A stretch of DNA of 64,000 nt from Acidobacteriaceae bacterium (GCA_003134855.1 PLCS01000010.1:1-64000); one strand, 5' to 3'; shown: positions 26,176 through 34,517, numbered from the stretch's first letter. Notes: generated by a model not told the origin, from the letters alone. Made by a program: numbers and translations.

Positions 26176-26445
26176 TCAGCGTGTAGAGCCTGTTCGTGGA
26201 CGTGGGTGGGGTGCCGGGAACGTAGCGGGCGGCCCGTCGCAACGCGGGATGTGTGCTTTCATCTCCCGCGCCCCGTACTCCTTACTGCAACCCTTGGGGC
26301 ACGGTCGCAGAATCTTCTTGCGTCCGGTGTTTTCCCAATGTCCAGACGAGAACATAGCACGGGCCACAATGGCCGCGTCGATGTGTTTCTGACAGTGGGG
26401 GCATGGTGGGCCTCGATGTGGGGAGTGAGGCGGGTGCAATCTCAC
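26176..26445 (-). CDS. Possible small zinc-finger protein
   Basis: An 89-codon frame from GTG 26443-26445 with PCPHCQKHIDAA and, after 30 residues, PCPKGCSKEYGAREMKAHIPRC. The paired cysteines with a late His and Cys look like a zinc-binding fold. The C-terminal 14 codons (GPPATFPAPHPR) are encoded by GC-rich repeat copy 3, suggesting that the repeat was captured at the end of the frame or that the gene is a relic. No good ribosome site. It could also be a chance frame. Confidence 0.3.
   Translation of the reverse strand: MRLHPPHSPHRGPPCPHCQKHIDAAIVARAMFSSGHWENTGRKKILRPCPKGCSKEYGAREMKAHIPRCDGPPATFPAPHPRPRTGSTR
26204..26233 (+). repeat. GC-rich 30-base direct repeat, copy 3
   Basis: Third copy of the GGGTGGGGTGCCGGG core, same orientation as the copies at 13342 and 13504, with 3 mismatches to copy 1. 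Copies 1-2 and copy 3 flank the 12.7-kb block carrying the DUF3560 methylase and the type III-like operon. Confidence 0.7.
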
Positions 26446-26535
26446 CGGAGATCTCGCCCGCGTGGGACGTTTATACGGCCGGGGGCGTATCTACAAGTGC
26501 AATCATAGAGTGCCATCCGCCCGCCGTTCATTGGG

Positions 26536-26769
26536 TCACAGAAAAGAGGCATGTTTGAACACAGCAATCAATTCGAGTTCGGAGCCTGAAAGCGGCATCG
26601 CCTGACCAAACTGCCGAACGTCGCACTGGCATCTATCGCGTCGTGCTGGATCAGTACATAGTGCCAAGGATTTTCGCGACCGAGGTCGCGTGCTGGCACC
26701 AAGGAAAAACTTGTCGGCCAGTTCCTGGCTCCATTGCTTCCGCAGATATGCCGGACAGATTACGAGCAA
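26536..26769 (-). pseudogene. Fragment of a SNF2-type helicase (relic)
   Basis: A short frame reading KLLVICPAYLRKQWSQELADKFFL matches helicase motif Ia of SNF2-family ATPases. No Walker A precedes it (a stop lies a few codons upstream) and the sequence after FFL has no helicase character. Best explained as debris of a lost gene between the two restriction operons. About 530 bases to its left hold only the possible zinc-finger frame and a repeat. Confidence 0.5.
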
Positions 26770-26831
26770 CTTCCGGCTATGTTCCGCTCATCGCTAGGCG
26801 GGAAGTGTCATGTCGTATTCCGTGATCGCAA

Positions 26832-27620
26832 CTACAAAGACGTCAGCGAAAGTTTCAGCTTTCCAGAAGAAGTCCGTATGACCTGCAACATTTCGTTATG
26901 CGGAAGTCCAGGATCGCCCATCTCCTTCGTAAGCCACACGGCATCCTCTGTCCGGCTGACAAACCATGCGCCACTTGCGCCGAACGGGTCTTCGATCTGA
27001 ATCCGTCCTTCTGACTCGGTGAAGGTGAGAGGCAAACGTAACGAACGATCAATCGCTGAATAGCGAAAGAAACCGAGATTCTCCTTAACCACGAATAGGC
27101 TGCCGTTTATTTCATGTGCAATCTGGCCGTCGTTGCGCTGATACACCGAGACCGTGAGCATCTGAACATCAAGGCCCCTAAAGCAAGCTCTCCATTCGGT
27201 GCTGTCGCGGTTTGCGACGACCACGACCGAACGCGGAATGAACTGCAAGAACGAAAGAGCATGGGCATAATCCATTTCTGGAATCGCACCGCAAAGCACC
27301 GTTGCTGTTGAAGACAACGGCTCTCCGTATCGAAAACAGCGCACCTGTGGGACAACGTGTCCCATGAGTGAATGCGAAAGAAGCTCAACCTCTACGACAA
27401 ACCAGTGGGAAAAGGTCTTGTGAACTAGAGCAAGGTCGGAGCGACGAATTTGGTTTTCAAACGAAAAGTCCGCGCGAAACGCGATACAACGATATTCGGG
27501 AAAGGCGCAAACGAGGGCCTTGACCGCGTGGGCCTCAAAGTCACCCTCCGTAAACGCGGAGGGATCAAGGAGATTAAACGCAGCTTCGCTGCAACAATTG
27601 CCGCCGATAAAAATCTTCAT
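26832..27620 (-). CDS. Putative PD-(D/E)xK-like nuclease of the MORC-type R-M operon
   Basis: A 262-residue protein from ATG 27618-27620, overlapping the helicase stop (ATGA). Not recognised as a known family. The first 100 residues read like a restriction nuclease core: Glu29 (GDFEAHAV), Asp62 (RRSDLALV), Glu77-x-Glu79 (WFVVEVEL) and Gln92 (VVPQVRCF), in the PD-(D/E)xK order with Glu in the usual Lys place. The remaining 160 residues are beta-rich and may bind DNA. As last gene after a methyltransferase, a GHKL ATPase and a helicase, it is the only candidate nuclease of the operon. Confidence 0.6.
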   Translation of the reverse strand: MKIFIGGNCCSEAAFNLLDPSAFTEGDFEAHAVKALVCAFPEYRCIAFRADFSFENQIRRSDLALVHKTFSHWFVVEVELLSHSLMGHVVPQVRCFRYGEPLSSTATVLCGAIPEMDYAHALSFLQFIPRSVVVVANRDSTEWRACFRGLDVQMLTVSVYQRNDGQIAHEINGSLFVVKENLGFFRYSAIDRSLRLPLTFTESEGRIQIEDPFGASGAWFVSRTEDAVWLTKEMGDPGLPHNEMLQVIRTSSGKLKLSLTSL

Positions 27621-28771
27621 GCTCGGCTCCATCGGATGGAAGCGACACCCTCAAGCAGATGTTCTTCTTCTTTAAGGCGCTCAATCTCAGGGCGCGTTGC
27701 GACAAGGGTGTAGACGTTCGCTGTCTCCTTGTCCGGGGCTGGGCGAACTATTCTGCCGAGGCGTTGTATGCGCTGGCGCCGTGTCGCGGTGCTGGCCGCA
27801 ATGATGCCGAGCTGAGTCTCGGGAACATTAAACCCCTCGTCGAGCGCGCGGCATGTAACCAGAACTTCCGAACGCCCGGAGCGGTAATTGCGTAGCGCCT
27901 CGGCCCGTGCTTTTAGAGACATCTTGGAGTGATAAATGCCGTTGGGAACGCCAGCTTTTTCGAGGACCGAAGCGATGATCTCGCAAGCCTGGATATCCTC
28001 GTGGAATATCAGGGTTCGCTTGGCACGGTTCATGGAAACCAGCTTGAGCGTAATCCTCACGCGGTTAAGGCTGAGGTTGAGCACACGCGCGCGCTTTAGC
28101 ATTAGCGCGATGGTTCTCTGGCCCTCCGGGCCGTCCTGCTGCATCGAGCGCGCGATAGCCTTGCTCAGCTTGTCATATTCCAGTTGTCGATCTTCTTCGA
28201 GTTCAAAGACCACGTTGTTCAAAGTGAAAGGGACGATGACACGGTCGGCCAATGCCGCGCCGTAATCGTAAGTAAAAATCACGGGGCCAAGCGCCGGAAT
28301 GAGAACATCTTCAAGCCCGTCGTCGTAGGGACGCTCTGGCGTTGCCGACAGGCCTAGGGAGGCATCCGTCTTGAGAGCGAGGACTTTGCGGAAGCTCTCG
28401 CTGGCCGCCTTGTGACATTCATCGACGATCAGAAACAGCCGTCCCCAACGCCCATCTGGAGCTAGCTCCGAAGCCGTATTGATAACGGCGATATTGATGC
28501 TGCCGGTCTTGAGTTTGCGAGCGCCCCGCACGATGTGAATCTCTTCCAGAGAAAGCGAGAAATAGGCGGCTACTTCTTCCCACCATTGCTCTAAGAGAGC
28601 GGCGGTCGGAACAACGATGAGGGTTGTATCGGGCCGCCGTTCAGCGATGCACGACAATGCAAAGATGGTTTTCCCGCCGCCTGTGACGACGCTTATGATT
28701 CCGCGATGACCGGCGGCAATCCATCGCCGCATCGCCTCGATTTGCCACGCTCTTGGCTCATATTTAGGCAT
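27617..28771 (-). CDS. SF2 DEAD/DEAH-box helicase of the MORC-type R-M operon
   Basis: A 384-residue compact superfamily 2 helicase: AWQIEAMRRW Q-region, Walker A TGGGKT (30-35), DECH (117-120), LSATPERP, and the C-terminal LVTCRALDEGFNVPE and QRIQRLGRIVRP. It has no extra nuclease domain, so it depends on partners for cleavage. It starts 5 bases after the end of the GHKL gene and overlaps the nuclease gene. The likely role is ATP-driven DNA translocation. Confidence 0.88.
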   Translation of the reverse strand: MPKYEPRAWQIEAMRRWIAAGHRGIISVVTGGGKTIFALSCIAERRPDTTLIVVPTAALLEQWWEEVAAYFSLSLEEIHIVRGARKLKTGSINIAVINTASELAPDGRWGRLFLIVDECHKAASESFRKVLALKTDASLGLSATPERPYDDGLEDVLIPALGPVIFTYDYGAALADRVIVPFTLNNVVFELEEDRQLEYDKLSKAIARSMQQDGPEGQRTIALMLKRARVLNLSLNRVRITLKLVSMNRAKRTLIFHEDIQACEIIASVLEKAGVPNGIYHSKMSLKARAEALRNYRSGRSEVLVTCRALDEGFNVPETQLGIIAASTATRRQRIQRLGRIVRPAPDKETANVYTLVATRPEIERLKEEEHLLEGVASIRWSRA

Positions 28772-28776
28772 CTTGG

Positions 28777-30384
28777 CTAGCTGTCGGGAGAATCCTCATA
28801 AAGGGCTTGCCGGTTGCGAAATTGAACGTCGAAATTCGCGTTCTCGTTTTGGTGAATCGGCACCTTTAGAAGCGCGTCTTTGAGACGGCGCACGGTGTCG
28901 GGCACGATCCGCGTTGAGAGCTGGTGTGCGCGGTATTCAGCGACAGCATCATAGATGTACTGGTGGATACATTCTTCGGCGGCGCAAGCTTCCAGCGATT
29001 GGTAGTAGGGGTGTAGAGCATTGATGATGACATGCACTTCGCCGGGGACTGCGGCGGGACTCATCGTCAAATAGGGATCGTTTTCGCTGCGGTCTTGAAG
29101 CGAAACGATGATCTTCAGGTGATCCGTGACGGGCAGAGTGGCGACATGATCGGCGGGGGTCAGCGATGCAACTCTTTGCTGGTTGGTCGCCACGATGGAC
29201 TCGATAGGCGGCAGGGAGGCCATGTTCACCGCGTCTTTCATCTCGCTGCTGGTGAACTCGCTTGTTAGGCTCTGGACGATGTCGCGTATCTTTTCCTTGC
29301 TTAGTGAGTACGGCCTGGCGGCACGTCGCATGGTCGCGTACTTGCGGTAATCGGCGGTTTCTTTGTCGAGGAACTTGATGAGCTCGTCTTCTTCATCGTT
29401 CTCGAAATCCACGGCGTCTTTCGTGTGGGACACGGCGAATTTCGGGTCAAGCAATAGGACTCCGGTGAGGCGCTGCGCGATGAGGTTGTTCGCGCCCTCG
29501 TCATCGACGCCGCCGTATATCTCGGATGGCTTCCACGCAGCAGGAAATCCGCGAATTTGACGGCCATTCTGAAATAGCGAGAACCCGCCGAATTTGCGCC
29601 CGCCTTTCTTGAGCACTCCGACCCAGCCCTCAACACTCTTGCCGCCGATCTGTGTTGGAGGCAGCTTTTTGTAGTATTGGTTGCCGGATTGATCGATGTC
29701 CCATTCGGAGTCGGTCGGAGGAGTTATAAGCGTGCCGTTGAACGTCAGCGCCAGCGGAATCTGCCCAACTCCGGCGGGCTTCAAGTCGAACATATACATC
29801 GACCCAAGATACTCCCGGATCGTTTCCTCCGTGCGCTTCTGAACGCGACGGCGCAATTCCACGATGCGAATCCGCGTGTAATGTTCGTCGGTGCTCACGG
29901 TTTTCGGCGTCATGAGAACCTTGCCGTCGTGGTTTGCAATCGCGTCTATATCAACTTCGGCGGTCCATTCGATGCCGCTGCCGTATTCGCAGGTGGTGAT
30001 GCTCCACTTTTTCCCAAGCCAGCAGGCGGCTGTCTTCATGCCCATGCCGTAGCGTGAGCGCCCCTTGCTGTCCTTGGTTGGGTGCGCAATTTTGAGCGCC
30101 TCGATGAGCCTGTCGATCGGCATTCCGATTGAGTTGTCGTCGATGCGCATCTCCCGGAAGGTCGGGTCGTGAATAATATTTACTTCCAGCGCCTTTCCTT
30201 CGGCGCGGAGAACGTCATCGATGAAGTTCCCGTAATTGAGCCGTGATTGTGTCGAGTTATCGACAAATTCAGCGAGCGCATACCACATGGTATAGGGCAG
30301 GCGGCTGTAAGCATCGATAGCGCTGGGGCCAATCGTTAGATCGGTCTCGAAAGACGAAGGCAAGCTGAGTTCATCAGGTGACAT
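28777..30384 (-). CDS. MORC/MutL-like GHKL ATPase
   Basis: A 535-residue protein with a GHKL (Bergerat-fold) ATPase: N-box LAEFVDNS (37-44), G1 DDNSIGM (82-88), G2 RYGMGMKTA (111-119). Without a histidine-kinase dimerisation helix, and beside a methyltransferase and helicase, it fits the MORC/MutL-like ATPases described in bacterial restriction-modification operons. These probably clamp around DNA when ATP is bound. The C-terminal half has no recognised domain. Starts 8 bases after the methyltransferase stop. Confidence 0.85.
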   Translation of the reverse strand: MSPDELSLPSSFETDLTIGPSAIDAYSRLPYTMWYALAEFVDNSTQSRLNYGNFIDDVLRAEGKALEVNIIHDPTFREMRIDDNSIGMPIDRLIEALKIAHPTKDSKGRSRYGMGMKTAACWLGKKWSITTCEYGSGIEWTAEVDIDAIANHDGKVLMTPKTVSTDEHYTRIRIVELRRRVQKRTEETIREYLGSMYMFDLKPAGVGQIPLALTFNGTLITPPTDSEWDIDQSGNQYYKKLPPTQIGGKSVEGWVGVLKKGGRKFGGFSLFQNGRQIRGFPAAWKPSEIYGGVDDEGANNLIAQRLTGVLLLDPKFAVSHTKDAVDFENDEEDELIKFLDKETADYRKYATMRRAARPYSLSKEKIRDIVQSLTSEFTSSEMKDAVNMASLPPIESIVATNQQRVASLTPADHVATLPVTDHLKIIVSLQDRSENDPYLTMSPAAVPGEVHVIINALHPYYQSLEACAAEECIHQYIYDAVAEYRAHQLSTRIVPDTVRRLKDALLKVPIHQNENANFDVQFRNRQALYEDSPDS

Positions 30385-30392
30385 TGCGCGTC

Positions 30393-31358
30393 CTATCCTT
30401 GAACTAAGTCTGGAAACCTCCCCATCGAGCCGTTGACGTATTTTTCTTCGGCTTCGATAGAAAGCCAGAATCGATCCAATCTCTCCGCCGCAGCGCCGGT
30501 CGTGTTGCTTCCCCCGAAGGGGTCCAGAACAAGGTCGCCGGGGTCGGTCAGAAAATTGATAAAGAAGCCCGCGAGCTCAATCGGCATCCTTGCCGGGTGG
30601 AGCTCAATCTCGTTGTCGCGGCAATACACCTGGTAGTCGTCGTTCGCTTGGGTGTTGGCGAAGGTGAGGACGCTGCCCGGTATCGCTCCGCCATTGTCGG
30701 TGAGAAAGGATTCTTCGCCGATGTTGTGTTCGGAGGGACGCTTTCCGGCGTTGTACTTGCCGGTTTTGAGCAAGTCCTTCATGGACTTGCTGTACTCCTG
30801 GAGAACGCGGCGATTGTCCGCTTTCGGCTTCTGCGACGCGGACATCCACCAGATTTTTGTGAAGCTGTCTTTGACCCGGACTCGGTCCACGTTCACCCAT
30901 TGCGCGGGGGAGGGGAGTTTGGCCGGGTTTTGCCAGACGAACTCCTGGCACAGAAACAGGTCGTTATCTTCCTGGAATTGCAGCAACGACCGGATGGGCA
31001 GTGTGGACATGACCGGCGCTCCCTGTTCCCAGGAATTGCCGACCTCCATCACGATTGAGCCGTCCGGGGTAAGCATCTTCTTGAGCAACGGGCCGTAGGA
31101 GCTGAGCCACTCAATGTACTCGTCTCCGGTCTTGTTGCCGTACCGCTTTTTTCTGTTCAGGGGGAAGGGCGGGGAGGTGAATACAAGGTTGACCTTTCCC
31201 TCGAACCTCTCCAATGCGCCGGACTTCAAAATGTCGTCCGAGAGACCATGCATCATTCGACCATAAGCCGTTTGATAAGCGACGTTTAGCGGGGGTCTAC
31301 CCCTGAAGGGACTGGCGATAACGTCTTCGGACTCGTAGGCAAGCGCATTGGGACTCAT
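30393..31358 (-). CDS. DNA (probably N4-cytosine) methyltransferase of the MORC-type R-M operon
   Basis: A 321-residue beta-class methyltransferase: catalytic TSPPF (61-65) precedes the AdoMet motif DPFGGSNTTG (279-288). SPPF/Y motifs are typical of N4-cytosine enzymes, so cytosine is the likely target. First gene of the operon. It would mark self DNA while the downstream ATPase, helicase and nuclease act on unmarked DNA. Confidence 0.9.
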   Translation of the reverse strand: MSPNALAYESEDVIASPFRGRPPLNVAYQTAYGRMMHGLSDDILKSGALERFEGKVNLVFTSPPFPLNRKKRYGNKTGDEYIEWLSSYGPLLKKMLTPDGSIVMEVGNSWEQGAPVMSTLPIRSLLQFQEDNDLFLCQEFVWQNPAKLPSPAQWVNVDRVRVKDSFTKIWWMSASQKPKADNRRVLQEYSKSMKDLLKTGKYNAGKRPSEHNIGEESFLTDNGGAIPGSVLTFANTQANDDYQVYCRDNEIELHPARMPIELAGFFINFLTDPGDLVLDPFGGSNTTGAAAERLDRFWLSIEAEEKYVNGSMGRFPDLVQG

Positions 31359-31929
31359 AGGGCATGAATGGTGACATTTTTAGTGTCGCACATCTCAATC
31401 AGTTGTACCGGAAATTGTGCGGAACGAGAATCCAGAAAATCTCGTGGCGTTGTTGATAGTTAGCGGCGGCGGCTAGAGTTCCCGCTCCTGCCATCCTGTG
31501 GACCACGCGAAAGAAGCGGGAAGCCGGAGCTATGATCTGTCTGGGCTAGGTGGTGCATATGCCGGCGCAACTGGATTTCATGGCTTCCCTCCGCAAAGAA
31601 CCTCTGCGTTCTCCGAGCATATAACCTGCCTGCGTGTTACGGTCATTAGGGTTCAACCTCACTCCATTGGAAGCCGGGAGTCCAGCGGCGGGCAGTTGAG
31701 CCGGGTACGCCACACAGCGCCGGACTAAGCGAGGGCCGAAGCGGCCCTAGTCCGGCACGGCGGAGAACATGCCAGGATGAGCACACACGAAAACAGCCGC
31801 CAGCGGCGGCACGTGCGCGCAGATTTGCCGCTAAGAGCGCCCCGGCGGGGCAGCGGCAAATACGAAACCATTCCGTTCCATCCACCTCCGCCAGCGGCTC
31901 CGGTGAAACACGGCTTCGGAGGTTCACGG
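31359..31929. other. Non-coding gap between R-M operon and integrase
   Basis: About 570 bases without a supported gene. It must hold the leftward promoter of the methyltransferase operon; I see no clear consensus match. The main structure is the strong hairpin at 31719-31756 and GC-rich flanks. It may include regulatory or recombination sequence. Confidence 0.4.
31719..31756. terminator. Strong two-stage hairpin downstream of the integrase
   Basis: Outer stem GCCGGACTA (31719-31727) pairs with TAGTCCGGC (31748-31756). The inner stem GGGCCG (31733-31738) pairs with CGGCCC (31742-31747) with loop AAG, leaving a five-base bulge on one side only. It lies 174 bases beyond the integrase stop. No T-run follows, so it may be a structured RNA or a protein-binding site rather than a classical terminator. 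Confidence 0.45.
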
Positions 31930-33351
31930 TCAACGCGGCTTGTTGCGCTGACCTCTTTTCGATTTATCGTGGGTCTCTGCCGCTTTCGACGCCTTAGCCT
32001 TGGCGTCGTCCGCTTGCGGGAGTTCCCATCCCGCCATGCCTTGTAACACGCGATCGGCGTGCTTGATCGTGTTCACGTGTCCATAGTGGTTTTCAATCAT
32101 GTTGACAGAAGTTCCCATCTGCTCGGCGAGGAAATACACGTCCACGCCCTCCTGCAATCTGAGCGTGGCGTAGGTATGCCGGAAGGAATAAGTCGAACGC
32201 GAAACGCCCTGCGTGCCTTCGCGCAGATTCGCCTCGTTCAGAAGATCCTCAATCAGCGAGCTGTAAAGAGTTTTTGCGGGCTTGCCTGTGACATTGGTGA
32301 ATACGCTGTCGTCCGGTTCTGTGGCTTTCGAGATTGTGCGGATGCGTTCTAAATAATCTCCGACGCTCTTGGGCGCGACCAGCTTGCGCGATTTGTCCTT
32401 GCCCTGCACGAACAAGACAACGATCTCGCGGCCCTCGCGGTCTTTCGTGGGCATGATGTCGCGCCAGCGGAGATTTTTCATCTCCACTGGCCTCATGCCC
32501 GTGTTGCAGGCAATCAGGATCATGTTGTAGGTAACGGTGCGATACCAGATGCTCGAAGGCTTGGCCGTCTCGCCAATCCACTTGCGCCCGACCGTGTGGA
32601 GTTTGCGATACTCCTCCAGCGTGAACTCGTCACGCCGCATCGTCTTGAGCTTCGGGCGCTCGTCGAAACGCTGGCTTGCGGGGACATAGCGCTTCTTCAC
32701 CGCATAGTGCATGATCGCCCCGAAAATCGACATCTCGAAGCGGATGGTGGAATCGCTGATGAAGGGAACCGCGTGAACATCCTTCGGTTTGACCGCAATC
32801 GGTTTCAAGACCCGGACGCCTCTCGTGTGCTGGACCTTGGTGCGGCGTGCGGATTCATGGTCCGCGAAAGACTGCGCTTCTTCGGCTGTGACCTCCCGAA
32901 CGCCGTTACGCTTGTGGCGTCCCGCGCCGTTCTCCCGCCGCCATGCCGGATAGCTGCCCCAGCGTTCATCGCCGATAAGATGTACCTGCGTTGAACCTGC
33001 ATACCTGTCTAAAGTGCCTTCGATGACGGCACGGAGTTTCTTGGGCCGCGCGGCGCTGATCTCTCCGCGTTTCGCCCGCGCTTCCTGCGTCAACAGATAC
33101 TCTCGCGCCACCTCGCGGAAGGCGCGATTGAACACGGGAACGTCATGTTTGATGCGAAACCGGATGTCGGCATCCTGGTCAAAGGCGCGTTCACGAGCCG
33201 CGCTGATATCGGTCGTCTTGAGCGAAACCGTCTTATAGCGGTCGGCCTTCGGCATCTTCATGCGGCAATACCACATCCGGTGCCCCACGTCGCCGCGCCG
33301 GAAGAGAATCAGGCCGGGTTTCAGTTCCTCTTTCTCGGTAAGAAACGCCAT
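31930..33351 (-). CDS. int: Tyrosine recombinase (element integrase)
   Basis: A 473-residue site-specific recombinase. The catalytic domain (about residues 255-440) shows NTGMRPVEMKNLRW (Arg I), SFRHTYATLRL (HxxR box) and NHYGHVN followed by the tail. Residues 1-110 look like an arm-binding region. A GGAGG-like site precedes ATG 33349-33351. It reads inward from the right end of the accessory segment, next to short repeats at 33375-33434, and is intact, unlike the remnant at 8987. The C-terminal 30 residues are a basic Lys/Ala-rich tail. Confidence 0.92.
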   Translation of the reverse strand: MAFLTEKEELKPGLILFRRGDVGHRMWYCRMKMPKADRYKTVSLKTTDISAARERAFDQDADIRFRIKHDVPVFNRAFREVAREYLLTQEARAKRGEISAARPKKLRAVIEGTLDRYAGSTQVHLIGDERWGSYPAWRRENGAGRHKRNGVREVTAEEAQSFADHESARRTKVQHTRGVRVLKPIAVKPKDVHAVPFISDSTIRFEMSIFGAIMHYAVKKRYVPASQRFDERPKLKTMRRDEFTLEEYRKLHTVGRKWIGETAKPSSIWYRTVTYNMILIACNTGMRPVEMKNLRWRDIMPTKDREGREIVVLFVQGKDKSRKLVAPKSVGDYLERIRTISKATEPDDSVFTNVTGKPAKTLYSSLIEDLLNEANLREGTQGVSRSTYSFRHTYATLRLQEGVDVYFLAEQMGTSVNMIENHYGHVNTIKHADRVLQGMAGWELPQADDAKAKASKAAETHDKSKRGQRNKPR

Positions 33352-33374
33352 ATTGCCTCCTGCTGTTTATTCCG

Positions 33375-33434
33375 TTCTGTGCAGTTTCCGTGCAGATTTT
33401 CCGTGCAAGTCGTTGATTCTTCGTAGCTGTGCAG
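33375..33434 (+). promoter_or_regulatory. Four-copy repeat upstream of the integrase (candidate arm-type sites)
   Basis: TTCTGTGCAG (33375-33384), TTCCGTGCAG (33386-33395), TTCCGTGCAA (33399-33408) and AGCTGTGCAG (33425-33434) share YTGTGCAG/CCGTGCA-type cores, all in one orientation, with start spacings of 11, 13 and 26 bases. An ordered array beside an integrase gene fits arm-type binding sites near attR. Confidence 0.5.
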
Positions 33435-33495
33435 GATTTGTATAGAACATCATAACACAATATGTTGTTTATTTATAATTAGTTATGATATAGTT

Positions 33496-33534
33496 GTCAT
33501 CCTGAGCGAAGCGCAGCGGAGTCGAAGGACCTGC
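33496..33534 (+). repeat. Dispersed GTCATCCTGAGCG-type repeat
   Basis: The sequence GTCATCCTGAGCGAAGC followed by GGAGTCGAAGGACCT is a well-known dispersed intergenic repeat in several soil bacterial genomes. Here it marks the first chromosomal-style sequence right of the integrase. Confidence 0.55.
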
Positions 33535-33656
33535 TTCTTGTTTTCTGGCGCGAGGGTGGGAAACCTCAAACTGACGTCGGGCCGGATCAATAGGAATGGC
33601 ATTCCGGATTGGCTCCGGTTGCCCTCCCGCTTCCCGATGTGATAAAACGGTTGGCC

Positions 33657-34403
33657 ATGAAGCCTGTATCCGCGCTGTTTTTCCTCCTCGCCCTTGCCTG
33701 TGCCCTGCCCAGCCGCGCGCTTCGCCTTGAACCGGAGACCAACCACTCCGCAGATCCGCAGCCGGTAGTGGATATCGAAGACGAAAGCCACGTGGTTGTC
33801 GCCCATCTGTTTGTCCTGCCCGGCGAAACCATGCAACTGGATTCCGACGACCAGAAACCGGCGGCGGGCGCAGGATATTACGAAGCTATGCCGGGACAGG
33901 ATTATCTGCTGCTGATTCCCGCCAAATTTCAGCTTCCGCGGCTCGGAATGGCAAGCTGCCCTTGCCTGCTGCGCATGGACAAGATCGGGTGGAATCGCCA
34001 GGGAGAGGTGACAACCGTTGCCGGCCTCAGGCCGTATCTTGAGACAGCCTCCGGCGAGAAGATCGCCATCGTCTCCGACGTGAAGCACCTCCACATCGCC
34101 GGCGGCAAAGTCTATTTCCAGCTCCAGGGCCGCGGATCAAGAGAATACTGGGTGCTCACCCGCTATGGGCAGGTGGTCGATGCCGGCGGCCCGTGGGGGC
34201 TGTGGGATGATTTGCGTTTCTTTCTCGTTGACCTGCTGCCGCTGGCGCTGCTCGCCGTTCTCGGTTTTTCGGTGGCGGGCGCGATTCGACTATGGCGCGC
34301 GGAAAGTTATCCGGAAAAATCCTTCCTCGAACTGATACAACTGAGCTTCCTGCGCCTGCCGCTGGTGAGAAAGATCAGCGTCTGGAAAGAACCGGAAGAA
34401 TGA
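33657..34403 (+). CDS. Exported single-pass membrane protein, unknown function
   Basis: A 248-residue protein from ATG 33657, giving a proper signal peptide (MKPVSALFFLLALACALPSRA). The exported part is about 165 residues, followed by one transmembrane helix (about residues 188-208) and a short basic cytoplasmic tail. No domain is recognised. One Cys-Pro-Cys (about residue 100) could bind metal or form a disulfide. It is the first chromosomal gene beyond the integrated element. Confidence 0.75.
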   Translation: MKPVSALFFLLALACALPSRALRLEPETNHSADPQPVVDIEDESHVVVAHLFVLPGETMQLDSDDQKPAAGAGYYEAMPGQDYLLLIPAKFQLPRLGMASCPCLLRMDKIGWNRQGEVTTVAGLRPYLETASGEKIAIVSDVKHLHIAGGKVYFQLQGRGSREYWVLTRYGQVVDAGGPWGLWDDLRFFLVDLLPLALLAVLGFSVAGAIRLWRAESYPEKSFLELIQLSFLRLPLVRKISVWKEPEE

Positions 34404-34445
34404 AGTAGAAATTGTGAGTCAAGGAATCAGCGAAGCCCAATCGCA

Positions 34446-34477
34446 AAGCAGGCCGGAGTTTGCGCCCCGGCCTGCTT
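34446..34477. terminator. Bidirectional hairpin between convergent genes
   Basis: AAGCAGGCCGG (34446-34456) pairs perfectly with CCGGCCTGCTT (34467-34477) around a 10-base loop. It lies between convergent gene ends at 34403 and 34518, the usual place of a shared terminator. Confidence 0.7.
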
Positions 34478-34517
34478 CACTTCTTCACTACCTCACTTCT
34501 TCACTTCTTCACTGTTT

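Noticed and set aside
33415..33445. tRNA-like 3' end on the reverse strand next to the integrase
   Set aside because: No cloverleaf can be drawn from the local sequence; kept only as a hint for the attachment site, not as a tRNA feature.
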